Source: Dolomedes plantarius (lineage: Eukaryota > Arthropoda > Arachnida > Araneae > Dolomedidae). Taken from it: 64,000 nt of DNA. The position numbers and the translations under genes were made by a program. The first letter of the stretch is position 1; each line of letters opens with the position of its first letter. The stretch covers positions 65,926,308 through 65,990,307 of the forward strand of contig OU015501.1 of the NCBI GenBank assembly GCA_907164885.2, in the 5' to 3' direction. This document shows, piece by piece, positions 1-10,669 of the stretch. The notes under the pieces are model-generated. The model saw nothing but the letters and a program-made list of their open reading frames with translations, searched no databases and had not been told where the DNA came from.

Positions 1-115
1 GATATCTGAAGTTTGCTCGTAACCCGAATTTTAGCTCGTAACTGGAAACAAAAATCTACCGAGAGAATGCTCGTATCTCGAAAAACTCGTCTGTCTAGGT
101 ACCACAGTATATATA

Positions 116-1519
116 CACTCATGGACAAAAAAATTAGCGCACCAAGAAGGAGTCGTCAAAATGAAACGAAATTTTACATACGTAATGACTACTTGATATA
201 AGTAATGATAAAAAAATCAAAGAAAAGGATAATTTATTTCAGAGAAAAAGGCAAAAGAACGGAGGAATTAATACTCCGTTGGACCACCTCTAGCGCGAAT
301 GCACGATGCAATACGATCGGGCATTGAGTCATACAAGTTCTGTATGATGTCTTGAGACATTTCGTTCCATATTGCTGTAACCTTGCCTCTAGTTCATTCA
401 AACTCGCTGGATGCCCAACTCGTCGTCCCAAATGATCCCAGATATGCTCGATTGGAGACAAATCTGGGGATCGGGCAGGCCAAGGAAGGGTAGTAACAGT
501 GCGGAGACAGTCTTGTGACACCCTTGCCGTATAATGCCGAGCATTGTCTTGTTGAAAAATGGCTCCTGGGAGCCGTTGCATGAGTGGCAACACATGTGGT
601 TGCAGGATTTCATGAACATACCGCTGGGCTGTCATGGTGCCGCGGAACAATACTAGGGGTGACCGTGTATTGTAGGCATGGTACCCCCTACCATCACACC
701 AGCTGTGGGAGCGATGTTTCGCTGTACAGCAAAGGCAGGATTGAAGCGTTCACCACGGGCTCTCCACACACGAACACGATTGTCATCACTGCCGAGATTG
801 AATCTGGATTCGTCGCTAAAGACGACCTGGTTCCATTCCGCTGCAGTCCAGTTTCCTCGTGCGCGGCAAAACTCCAAACGGAGGCGTCGATGGGTGGCGT
901 CAAGGGCAGCACACGTAATGGGCGCCGCGATACCAACTGTCCTTCAGCCAGGCGCCTTCGTATGGTTCGAGAAGACACATAGGCCCCTAGTGAAGGTGCT
1001 ACCTGTGCCTGGATGGCGGCCGATGAAGCAGTTGGCTGTACGCGTGCATTTCTTACGATGTGGCGGTCTTCTCGACAACTGGTCTGTCGAGGGCGTCCTG
1101 AGCCTGGTCTTCGTGTACATGACATCTCTCAGGTCCACTGGTCCCAACACCTCCTCACAACACAATCAGAGCGGCCTAATTGACGAGCTACTCGCCTAGC
1201 TGACCACCCAGCTTCCATCATCCCGACGATTCTCCCCCTCTCAAACTGCGACAACTGTTTATATTGACTTCGAACACGGCGTAATGGCATGTCTATCTCA
1301 GCTCTTCCTTTGTAAATGATTCAGCACACTCAAACAAGCTTTGGTTACCTGTTTTATACTCCACAGAGTACGATGTTCAACGCCCTCTACCGGCTATACG
1401 TAATGCGCAATCACGTTGCATTTCTAATCATTTGCATATCTCCCCGACATGTACCTTCATCGCAAGTTTCGTTACGATCCCGCAATTATTTCTTGGTGCG
1501 CTAATTTTTTCGTCCATGA

Positions 1520-1522
<3 letters not shown>
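116..1522 (-). mobile_element. Tc1-like transposon, full length with TIRs
   Basis: A complete but dead Tc1/mariner-superfamily DNA transposon. The left end begins CACTCATGGACAAAAAAATT, directly after a TA at 114-115. The right end is its inverted complement, finishing GTCCATGAGTG at 1522 and followed by TA at 1523-1524. The terminal inverted repeats therefore extend at least about 30 bp and abut the TA target-site duplication expected of this superfamily. The single gene inside runs on the minus strand. A closely similar copy enters the window at 63273. It is inserted beside a (TA)n tract, which offers many TA targets. Confidence 0.93.
240..1290 (-). pseudogene. Tc1-like transposase pseudogene (DD32E-type spacing)
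   Basis: This would encode the cut-and-paste transposase that binds the element ends and catalyses DNA transfer in the nucleus. The likely start ATG is at 1288-1290, opening MPLRRVRSQY. A paired helix-turn-helix region follows, with FERGRIVGMMEAGW and then a GRP-type hook motif. The catalytic domain shows VVFSDESRF (first Asp), QQDNA (second Asp) and SPDLSPIEHIWD (Glu). I count 32 residues between the second Asp and the Glu, not the usual 34. It is broken by an in-frame TGA at about 1129-1131, by frame changes near 880 and 650, and by another after the LEARLQQ segment (near 375). It cannot make active protein. Orthologous proteins are, from memory, extremely common in orb-weaver spiders. Confidence 0.9.
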
Positions 1523-1570
<48 letters not shown>

Positions 1571-1578
1571 CACACACA

Positions 1579-1638
<60 letters not shown>

Positions 1639-1660
1639 TAGAGAGAGAGAGAGAATATAG
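1523..1660. repeat. (TA)n / (CA)n / (GA)n microsatellite
   Basis: Two (TA)n blocks are separated by a short (CA)n run near 1564-1580 and followed by (GA)n near 1638-1654. The tract directly abuts the right TIR of the Tc1-like element. Reading frames of alternating I and Y across it are not genes. Confidence 0.95.
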
Positions 1661-2415
1661 AGAAATCACAGTATCAGCCCGTCTAAAGAACTTTATTTAG
1701 ATCCAGCTTCATGGACACAGAATTCAGGAAATAGCACATAATGAATATTAGCAGTCCACATCGTACATATTGAATCGGGATATTGCGGACTTAGAGGAAG
1801 AGAAAAATGACAAGACGCATGTTTACATAACAACACTTAGGACTGAAAAAACTGGGACTTTACACAAGAGCAGTTCAAACGAAAAAGCTTGGGTTTACGT
1901 GACCACAGTTCGAATGAAAAAAACAAAAACATCTCCATTTCAAATGCATTTAAAATGGACACTTGCCTGTTTCACCACCACAATTAGAATTTTTTAATTT
2001 GTTACAGATATCCTGTGGTCTATATCAGCGTGAATTTCAAGTGTTTACAATAAAGTATAAATTAGTCCAAATTGAGACAAGAGCCAGTTATTGCGGTCTG
2101 CTAGTACACAATTAGTTGTAAACAGTGTTTATTTTAGTTGCAACAGTGCATACAAAGTTAATGGAGCGCACGGGGTTTCACGGTTTCTTACCATCTATGG
2201 GAATGTTATTGAATTTTCAGTAGTCATTGCAGGGTCGGGGTATTTTTAACGCCTGGATAAACGTGACACGTGCTTTAAAGGATAATTTAATTAACCATAT
2301 ACGCTATTGCTAGGTTACGTTTTATAAAAAGGGTTGCAGTGCTTAAAATGTCGCAAAAGCGAATTTAGGATACGCGCTATTTGACCAAAGAATTATTTTA
2401 ACTAACACCCCCCTC
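1661..2415. other. AT-rich interval, no gene recognised
   Basis: Unique-looking AT-rich sequence with only short frames and no recognisable domain, splice-bounded exon or TIR. Confidence 0.6.
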
Positions 2416-2419
2416 ACGC

Positions 2420-2769
2420 ACGCACGCACTTAGATTTTTTTTAAATTCAATTTTTAAGCGTGTTTTAGTAACTTTTTTAAAGTTTGCATTTAAAATAATA
2501 ATTTGAAAGTTATAAAATTTACATCACGAGAAAGATCATAAAAGTTCATTCAAAATGAAATCTTTTTCGAATCTTTACCTCTATTTCCAAATTTTTGTGA
2601 ATTTTAAAGATTAATTTTTAGAATTTAATTTATTAAATACTGATCACGTGATTTTTTTCTTGTAATTTAAAAAAATTTATCGTCACGTGCATGCGAGAAA
2701 AAAAAATATTTTTTCTTGCTAATGCGGCAGACGATTGGACATTATTTGTCTATAAAAAATATCCTTACG

Positions 2770-2807
<38 letters not shown>

Positions 2808-2844
2808 TATATATATATATATATATAGATATATATATATATAT

Positions 2845-2882
<38 letters not shown>

Positions 2883-3100
2883 AGTACGACGATCAATGTT
2901 AAAAGAAGTTAATAAAACAGCTTAAAAATTTAATTTTAAAAAAATTAAGGAGAATTTTTTAAAATATTTTCTTAGTGCAACCCCTTCACTATAAGATGAA
3001 TTGCCATGCAAAATTTCAGCCCTTTAGGTCAGCGCGGTTTGGTCTGTGGCGTTGTATGTCAGTCAGTGAGTCAGTCAGTTACGGAACTGTTTATATATAT
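2420..3100. mobile_element. Two opposed fragments of a Helitron-like repeat around a TA array
   Basis: Positions 2420-2770 match the interior of the Helitron at 32000-32789 in the plus orientation, including the shared landmark AATGCGGCAGACGATTGGAC near 2720-2740. Positions 2884-3095 match the 5' part of the same family in reverse complement, with CCCTTTAGGTC and GTCAGTCAGTTACGGAACTG. A (TA)n array at about 2776-2880 lies between them. The pieces look like a rearranged or nested pair, and neither has an intact 3' hairpin plus CTAG end. Known family behaviour: non-autonomous Helitrons carry no genes. Confidence 0.75.
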
Positions 3101-3113
3101 ACATATATATATA

Positions 3114-3152
<39 letters not shown>

Positions 3153-3470
3153 AAATATACTATATTATAATTACTAGATCACATATGATGATTTTGTTCG
3201 TGCTGTAAAAACTTTAAATTTCATTCTTTAATATGTTTTAAATTATCCTAATTTGAATTCTTAGACATGTTTGATGTAAATATCTTTCAACATATCCACT
3301 TAACTCATCTAACACAGTGGAGATCATTATGGAATGACGTAAAAAGGAAAATAAATTATGACCTTTTAAAAATCGAATGCTGGCAGACATTTTTTCTCGC
3401 CAATTTTACTACTGAAGAGAATGATAGGATGTATCAAAGCAGAATAAATAAAACAGAAAAATATTTTCAA
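3101..3470. other. TA microsatellite and unassigned AT-rich DNA
   Basis: A (TA)n tract lies at about 3095-3150. After it comes AT-rich sequence with a 79-codon open frame (3267-3506) that matches nothing I recognise and runs into the 3' end of the His-rich gene on the other strand. I do not call it a gene. Confidence 0.5.
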
Positions 3471-3475
3471 TCTAT

Positions 3476-3481
3476 TTTATT
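3476..3481 (-). terminator. Polyadenylation signal AATAAA of His-rich copy C
   Basis: TTTATT on the plus strand is AATAAA on the minus strand, about 45 bp beyond the TGA at 3526-3528. The spacing is close to that of the two intact paralogues. Confidence 0.65.
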
Positions 3482-3525
3482 ATTTCCAAAATATCCATAT
3501 TGTTGAATAAAAAAGATAAATATTA

Positions 3526-4242
3526 TCAATGGTGATGACCATGGTGATGACCATGGTGATGGCCATGGTGATGGCCATGATGATGGCCATGATGATGACC
3601 ATGGTGATGGCCATGATGATGACCATGGTGATGATGATGGCCGTGATGATGACCATGATGGTGTCCGTGGTGGTGATGGTGTCCATGATGGTGATGATGT
3701 CCGTGATCGTGGTGATGTCCATGGTGGTGTGATGTCCATGGTGATGATGATGTCCATGATGGTGGCCATGATGGTGGCCATGATGGTGGTGATGCCCATG
3801 ATGGTGACCATGATGATGGTGATGGCCATGGTGATGTCCATGATGATGGTGATGTCTAGCCATTACATTCTTTTCATCCTCTCCACTGCAGCTTGTAGAA
3901 GCAAGCACAGCAAAAAGTACGACGAAAAGTACAACTTGTATTTTCTAAAAAGAAATTGTGTATTTATGAATGATTACATATTTAAAAGAGAATATGTTAA
4001 AATTAGTCCTTCTAAAGGACATACTTCTTTGTGAGTAAATAGTCTGTGAGTATAAGAAAGATATTTTTTAAATAATTGATTATTACAGATATTGAACTGA
4101 AAAAATTTATAAAATGTTATATTCAAATGAAAATTACTTTACAGAAAACTTGAAATATTTCAACAGATAAATTTATGATGTTATGAAACGACAATATAGT
4201 TTAAATATTTTGATATAACAGTAAAAATATTAAAACTACCAT
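3526..4242 (-). pseudogene. Secreted His/Gly-repeat protein, copy C, frameshifted
   Basis: Hand-built two-exon model. Exon 1 contributes only the ATG (4240-4242), followed by a GTAGTT donor. The intron is 3945-4239 (295 bp) with acceptor CTTTTTAG. Exon 2 starts at 3944 and encodes a hydrophobic signal sequence (KIQVVLFVVLFAVLAS), then TSCSGEDEKNVMAR, then repeats of HHHG and HHHHHG. The conserved Cys, acidic GED and basic residue before the repeat match copies A and B. One base is missing near 3729-3730 relative to the repeat rhythm. The His frame is left after about 40 repeat residues and becomes a Met/Ile/Thr-rich frame ending at 3480. The original frame downstream still encodes His/Gly to a TGA at 3526. 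It is either a recent pseudogene or a sequencing slip in a low-complexity tract. Confidence 0.75.
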
Positions 4243-4315
4243 TTTGGTTTTTTCTGAAAGCTGAAAATATTTGATAGTCGTCGATGATATGACTATCCAG
4301 CCCTGCTGTCACTCG

Positions 4316-4323
4316 TATTTATA
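4316..4323 (-). promoter_or_regulatory. TATA box of His-rich copy C
   Basis: TATAAATA on the minus strand, about 75 bp upstream of the proposed ATG at 4242. The arrangement matches the paralogues, whose TATA boxes lie about 70-75 bp before their ATGs. Confidence 0.65.
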
Positions 4324-6240
4324 CAACCTAATCCGAAAAAAATGCTTTGCATTTGAACTATTTTATATGGTTTGATGATTCCGAGAGAGATTCCCCCCTT
4401 TGACCACGTTTATTTTTTCTTCTTAGAAATGAAAAAAACAAATATTTTCTGACTGTGATATGTCGTGCTCAAATAATAACGAAAAAATGTCATCTTAGTA
4501 AACTGTATTTATTCAGTCTGTTATAGTTTAAAAAGGCATAATAGTTAATAAAATTTTTTGACTTTCAACGTTTCAATCAGAGCATTTTTTATTAATATTT
4601 TCCATAAACTTCATTTTGTAAATTAATAAAATTCTATTAATTTGGAACATTATTCACTCTATTAATTCATTTCATAGAATTTATTTAAAATATAATTAGA
4701 ATTAAGACTTCCACTTGATGTAAGAAACAGCTTCTCAAAACTAAAATTATATTTTATACATTCGAAATCTGCTTTGAACTATAGTTTTCATAGTTTAGTT
4801 TTCTTAAAGTTATTGCTGATTTTTTTAGAATTCTTGGGTCTACAGCCATTTCTCTCAATTATGGGATATCTAAAAAGTTTGTTAGGTTTTTAGCAAAATC
4901 GTTGTTTTTAACAACCATTCGAAACAATTTCGTCAGATTGTGTTGTGACAGCTGTCAAATCAGCGTACATTTAAAGAAAAAATTTATCAAAATCGATGAA
5001 TTTTTGTTTAGCCATTTAATATTTAAAACCGAGAAAAATTAGCAACATTTTTTGGCAAATTACGCTTTAATTTCAAGAATGGTTAAACGCGACTAAAACG
5101 CAAATAAGATTTGTGCAGTTAAGTCTTGGGAAGATAGAATTATGAAGGACCCTGAAAGATGGGTCGGGAAACTAAGCGGTGAACATGTTGTTCAATATAG
5201 ATATTGGTAAAAATGTGTCTTTTATTTTTACTTAAAAACCGAAGAACTTTCGAGTGAACCGGATAGATACTATAATACTGTACGTAATCTGAGTGTGATT
5301 AATTACTTTATGAAATAAATTGTATTTAATGCTTGATAATATCATGCTCATGAAGAAAACTGTATGTTTTTGAGTGTGAATTTCCTAAATGTAAAGCAAG
5401 GAAAATTGTTGCATTTGCTAGTAAACTCAGCTTCATAAATTTATTAGAAAAAAAGGATATCTAAAGTGAAAAATACTGAGATAGAAAGTTAGTGTTTACG
5501 TTAAGAAACACCGAAAAACTCAATATCACTACTGATACTGTGTATACTCAGACACTATTAATTAAATATTCAAATGAAATTTAAAGTTTGATAAAATTTC
5601 CCCATTCCTACAAAAAAGTCTTAATTTAGGTGTTTTTCATGAGTATCTCTCTATAGGGAAGACCTTTATATTCATATGAAAAGTACGAGAAAAGAAATTG
5701 AAAACATAGCAATCTCACCTGTACTAACTTTTTGTGTTAGTCAGAGAATTTCAAATCTGATCAGTAATAAAGCCTAATGTTAAGTGTCTATAACACCTCA
5801 ACTACTGAGCAATGAAAAAAATTAACGGAAATTAGTGGTTGAAATAAAACGTCATATATCTTGGAAATATTAATTATTTAAGCGTATGATATAAAAGTAA
5901 TCTTAATGCTAATAAACTTTAAATAAAAAAATTCTAAGTTTTTCCAGACCGTGTACTTTATTTCGAAATATATCAGTACATGTGCAAAACATAAACGATA
6001 GCGTGTAGTACATCCTTAAAAGCAAAATCCGTAAAATGTGATATAAAAAATGGGAAAAACGTTATTACCGTGACGACTATGACGTCAGGTCTGACATTTT
6101 AAGCTAAGCCTCCTTCTAGAAAATGTCATATAGATGATTTTCACACATCCGTGAAAAAATTCTGAATACTTTCAAGATATTATTACCCGAAGTTTATGAC
6201 AGTTACTTTCCTCTGAGTGAACATTTTCAGTCTGGATGGC
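4324..6240. other. AT-rich interval with one exon-like segment
   Basis: No transposon ends or long frames were seen. The single noteworthy piece is the splice-bounded exon-like segment at 5119-5206, listed separately. Confidence 0.5.
5119..5206 (+). other. Candidate internal exon of an unidentified gene
   Basis: An 88-nt segment sits between an acceptor TTTGTGCAG (ending 5118) and a donor GTAAAA (from 5207). It is open in one frame and reads KSWEDRIMKDPERW followed by VGKLSGEHVVQYRY. That composition (charged, W/Y/E rich) is unlike the lysine/asparagine/isoleucine-rich noise of the surrounding AT-rich DNA. It would start after one base and end after two bases of a codon. I do not recognise the protein and found no partner exon. 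It could be a host exon with long introns or a chance or transposon-derived fragment. Confidence 0.3.
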
Positions 6241-6244
6241 GTAA

Positions 6245-6840
6245 ATTAGACTACATTAAAAAACAAATCTCAATTTTTTTTTATGTTGGACTTTTTAGCA
6301 AAGAGGTAAGCCATTCGCATGAAATATAAAATAATTTACCTATTTTCTATTGGTAAAAGTTCCCAGGTCTTTTCTTTTCAGTATATTTGAAATTTATTGC
6401 TATTCAAAATTTCCTCCTAAAATTCGAAAATTCTCCTCATCTAGTTTTAAAAAACCATTAACTGTTGAGGACTTATTTCAATAATTTATTAATGTAAATT
6501 ATTGAAGTAAGTCCGGTCAAATAAGTCAAATTAGACTACATTAAAAAACATAATATATAATTATGTTTATTAATGTAGTCTAATTTGAAATTGGACTTCA
6601 TTAAAAAACTAATCCCATTTTTTTATGTTGGGCTTTTTTACCAAAGAGGTAAGCCATTCGCATGCATTATAGAATGATTTACCAATTTTCTACTGGTAAA
6701 AGTTCCCAGATCTTTTCTTTACAGTATATTTGAAATTTATTGCTATTCAAAATTTTTTCCTAAAATTCAAAAATTCTCCTCATCTAGTTTCAAAAGAGAC
6801 CATTAAACTGCTTAGGACTTATTTCAATAATTTATTTGTA
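6245..6840. repeat. Direct repeat, two units about 343 bp apart
   Basis: The block containing AAGAGGTAAGCCATTCGCAT, the TGGTAAAAGTTCCCAG motif and the ATTGCTATTCAAAATTT motif occurs at about 6250-6480 and again at about 6590-6840. A shortened third copy lies near 7250-7335. No coding potential was seen. The second unit merges into the left arm of the inverted repeat described below. Confidence 0.8.
6528..6586. repeat. Hairpin at junction of direct repeat units
   Basis: AAATTAGACTACATTAA at 6528 is answered by its exact complement TTAATGTAGTCTAATTT ending at 6586. The intervening part (AACATAATATATAATTATGTT) is largely self-complementary too. It lies exactly between the two direct repeat units, so it may mark their ends. 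Confidence 0.8.
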
Positions 6841-8595
6841 AAAGTAATTCGTTAATTAAATGTGTTTCATTACTTTGAAGTACAAATTTTCATGTCCATT
6901 TATTACTAAATTATACATTAATAAAAATTATTTAATGAAATTTTGAACTCTTTAATAAAACTAATATTATAGAATGTATATAGTGACTCATATCATGGAC
7001 AAAATAAAAATGTTTAAGAAAAAGGTTTTTTAATTATGGTTTCAGAATGCTAATAAAATCTAATATAGAAAAAAAAAAATTCCTTAGCACTGTAGTAATT
7101 TTAGTATCCGTTACATCCAAATAAAAACTGACTTTAAAATCGATACAATTAAATGGCATTCACACATAAATTCAACGCACCATCAGGAAACGGGAAACAG
7201 AATTATATGTATTCCGACTACTGTCACAATTTTACAGAAAGGGAGACATTTAGCGCATGAAATATAGAATAATTTACTTATTTTCTACTGGTAAAAGTTA
7301 CCAGGTCTTTCTTTTCAGTATATTTGAAATAATGATAATGTATTACTTGCTTTTACATATTTCCTTCATATTAAAATAAAAAATTAATTGTCAATTAGAA
7401 AAAAAAAATATAAAATGCGTAAGAAGATTTTCTTCTGAATTGTAACTTATTTTGGAGTTGATGAAAATCTTAACAAATGCTTACTTACAATATATTGAAC
7501 AAACTTTTAGCCCAATGATACATTTATGAAAAGTACATAATATTTGAAAGTAAAATAAATCATTTTAATGAATGCATGAATCTCTTCTGCATTCTATCTA
7601 AAAATCGCCAGCCGATGGTCGAATGGCTAGGGCTCTGGCCTTTGGTACCAGAGTCTGTGGGTTCGAGTCCCACTATTGACGTGGATGTTTGTAACCGTTC
7701 AGAAGCGGTTTTAAGCAATAGGCCCCTGTCTAATTACCCCTCGTGTAGAAAAAAAATGACCGTAGTGCTTCAAAACCAAACCAAACCTTCTAAAACCCTT
7801 TTATTCGCGAATAAGGTTTGTGTATTCTAAATTATGCACTTTTTTTATAACTATAGGGACGTTTAACTGAAATTTTAAAGTTATTATTTGTATGACGTCC
7901 AATTAGTTTTCATTTTTCAAGTTTATTATATTATTCTATACGAGATGCATATTGATGATTTGGTCATATTTTTATTTCACGTGTGTATTTCATTGTCAAA
8001 TTTCCTTTAAAATCTTGCTTACTCTGAAGTAGATTAAATGTTTCTTTATTTCAATAATATATGAGGGAAATTTTAGGAAATTATCTCCCTTTCTGTAAAA
8101 TTGTGACCGTGGTCAGAATACGTATAATTTTATTTCCCGTTTCCTGATGGCGCGTCGAATTTGTGCGGGAGTGCCATTTAAATGTATTGATTTTAAAGTC
8201 AGTTTTTTTTTATGTAACGGATACTAAGATGCCCTAAAGTGCTAAGGAATTTTTTCCTGTATTAGATTTAATTAACATTCTGAAACTATAATTGAAAAAT
8301 CTTTTTAAACATTTTTATTTTATCCATGATATGAGTCACTATATACATTCTATAATATTAGTTTTATCATAGAGTGCAAAATTTTCATTAAATGATTTTT
8401 ATTAATGTATAATTTAGTAATAAATGGACATGAAAATTTTTACTTCAAAGTAAAGAAATACGTTTAATTACCGAATTACTTTACAAATAAATTATTGAAA
8501 TAAATCCTAAATAGCTTAATGGTCTCTTTCAAAACTAGATGAGGGAATTTTTGAATTTAGGAGGAAATTTTGAATAGCAATAAATTATTTTGAGA
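6725..8595. repeat. Long inverted repeat (foldback element), arms about 520 bp
   Basis: The left arm, about 6725-7260, is mirrored by the right arm, about 8085-8595. Landmarks include ATATGAGTCACTATATAC-like, TCCGTTACAT and CGGGAAAC/GTTTCCCG motifs, found in reversed order and complement. The arms look roughly 80-90% identical by eye. The spacer of about 820 bp holds a SINE. There is no open frame, so a foldback or MITE-like element, or two oppositely oriented copies of one repeat, is most likely. Confidence 0.8.
7607..7790 (+). mobile_element. tRNA-derived SINE
   Basis: The head is tRNA-like, with an A-box-like TGGTCGAATGG at 7616-7626 and a perfect B box GGTTCGAGTCC at 7660-7670. The anticodon-arm-like segment is CTCTGGCCTTTGGTACCAGAG. 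A tRNA-unrelated body follows, ending with AAACCAAACCAAACC. A second copy in the opposite orientation at 41845-42003 shares head, body and tail, which shows this is a dispersed repeat and not a functional tRNA gene. RNA polymerase III would be the transcribing enzyme. Confidence 0.85.
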
Positions 8596-8599
8596 TGCA

Positions 8600-10575
8600 A
8601 AGACAAGTCTTCATACAAATTGCGAATTTTATGTTAGTATTGAAAATCCAAAAAATCAATATTTTGCTTTTGCGAAAAAAATTATCCTCGTGAAATGAAT
8701 GAACTAACAAATCTCGATCTAAAATTCCCAAAATGAAAGACATTTTCAAAAAAAAGAAATCAAAAAAGCCATTGGAATTCTGGGAAGGAAGTGGTTTCAC
8801 CGAAACCTAAATCTCTTTCAGGTGTAAACAGCGGACGGTATAGTATAGATGCTTTCCTCGAAACTGGGTCAGAAAAATTTATTAGACAGATAATCTGATT
8901 CTTTCATATATATTTATAACGCTTCAACTGTAATATAAGTTTATATTACCGTTCTAAGATGCAACTGTTCTAAGATCTTTACTTAACCTAAAAAGAATTG
9001 CTGAGAATCAGCAAAATTGATATCCTACTAACCCGAGAAATATGGAAATAATAATTAAAAAATAGTGAAACAAAAAATATGTAAAAATTAATAAATAACT
9101 GAAGTTTGTGAATTTTAATTTTATAAAAATAAACTCCAGTATCTAGTGAGGAAAATGAAAAACTATATTTAAACTCCCAGGTGCTTTCCTATAATACTAA
9201 CCTCTATCGATCTTAACTTGTCTAAAAACGTCACCCTATTGATTCTCTCCGCAAACCAAGCCATGAAAAATGTTATTACTGAGACTTTCAAGTTATATCT
9301 TACCTTTTTGCTAAACTGAATGCTTTGAAAAAACTATGATTACTGATATGACTTCATAACTATAGGTAATGTTGTTAACACCTTCCTTGAGGTTAAAGAA
9401 CCTACGAGCACTTTCAACGAGTCATTAACAAGATCAATCATTAGCTAGAAAATTTTATTTTCTACATGATGTTATATTACATAAAGCAGGAGTACCCTTA
9501 AAGAGCCATTATAATGAATGCACATAATGAGTCACATGTGACTCATAATGAGGCATAATGGTAAGTTAACGACAGTTTATTAAGGACTAAAAACGTGTTA
9601 AATGCGCAGAGGATAATAGATCTTTATAGTCACGAAATTTCTCACAGACATGTTTTGATGTCAATGTTTCGTGGGTTTTTTTTCATATGCAGACTATGGA
9701 ATTTAAAAATATAAATGTTTGCGTAAATTACAGAGAGTAATTTTATTTTACTTTGTGTATGTGTGAGTGTGTGTGAAGTTATTTTAAATATTAACAAACA
9801 TGTAGATTCCTAAGAATTCGGAGTCTATAAACGACAACCCCCTAGTTTTGCAGAGATGTATGTTTGAGCGTAATTTACTTGCATATCAAAATGGAATTTT
9901 TTAACACAATTAAAATATTTAATGTTTCATATCATATTATGGTAAAATACTAGAAAAAATTTAGTATTTTTCTGCTCTAAAAGTTTGTAAAGGGGAAATC
10001 ATTCTGGCTTTCTGGAGGTTTCACTTAAACATGAATTATATTAGTAACGGAAATCGGAAACCAACTTTTACATGTAAATTATTCCCGGGGTATGCTGCTC
10101 ATTTAAAAGTATAAATAAGTTTTTGGGATACGACAAGAGTCTAAATCCAGACATTTACGAAAGAGATGCAGAATCTAAATTCCCTTCTTTAGACATATGG
10201 TTTTCCTCGAGAAAATAACTTTAATAAATTCTTTAACAGCGAAAAAATATATGACATTATTGCTCTTTATATAAAATCATGTAATGATGCTATACAAAAT
10301 ATCTTAGATAAAATTATTATCAAAATTACAACTTATGAAATTATTTGAATAAAATATCTCTTTCATACAATATTTAAATTTAATGAACCTTTAGTAGTGC
10401 GTTCATCAAAAGTTTTCAACTATTGAAGCATAATTTAAGATATAACCAGTCAATAAATTTCTTTATTCTTATATCTAAATAGAAAAAAATATGAAACTGA
10501 AAAAAATACACCTTTGTATACTGATAATCTTAAAGTCAGATATGGAGATGAAAAAGCCTAATGCATATCTTTATA
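8600..10575. other. AT-rich interval, no gene recognised
   Basis: No recognisable coding or element structure apart from the palindrome at 9527-9546. Frames are short and lysine/asparagine/isoleucine-rich. Confidence 0.55.
9527..9546. promoter_or_regulatory. 20-bp perfect palindrome with paired AP-1-like sites
   Basis: The core TGAGTCACATGTGACTCA combines TGAGTCA and TGACTCA (bZIP/AP-1-type half-palindromes) around an E-box-like CACATGTG, and the symmetry is perfect over 20 bp. No gene is visible within several kilobases, so binding is only a possibility. Confidence 0.3.
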
Positions 10576-10579
10576 AACA

Positions 10580-10580
10580 A

Positions 10581-10627
<47 letters not shown>

Positions 10628-10665
10628 TTTATTTATTTATTTATATATATGTGTGTGTATGTGTA
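10580..10665. repeat. (CA)n(TA)n / TTTA / GT microsatellite
   Basis: A compound simple repeat: (AC)n, then (AT)n at about 10595-10624, a TTTA run, and (GT)n. Confidence 0.95.
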
Positions 10666-10669
10666 CGCG

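Noticed and set aside
678..1199. Plus-strand 173-codon frame over the first Tc1-like element
   Set aside because: Shadow of the minus-strand transposase, which shows the real domain motifs.
1432..1669. Frames of alternating Ile and Tyr in several places
   Set aside because: Translations of (TA)n microsatellites.
7607..7690. Functional tRNA gene
   Set aside because: It has A- and B-box-like sequence, but the acceptor stem does not pair well and the same head plus body recurs at 41845-42003, so it is a SINE.
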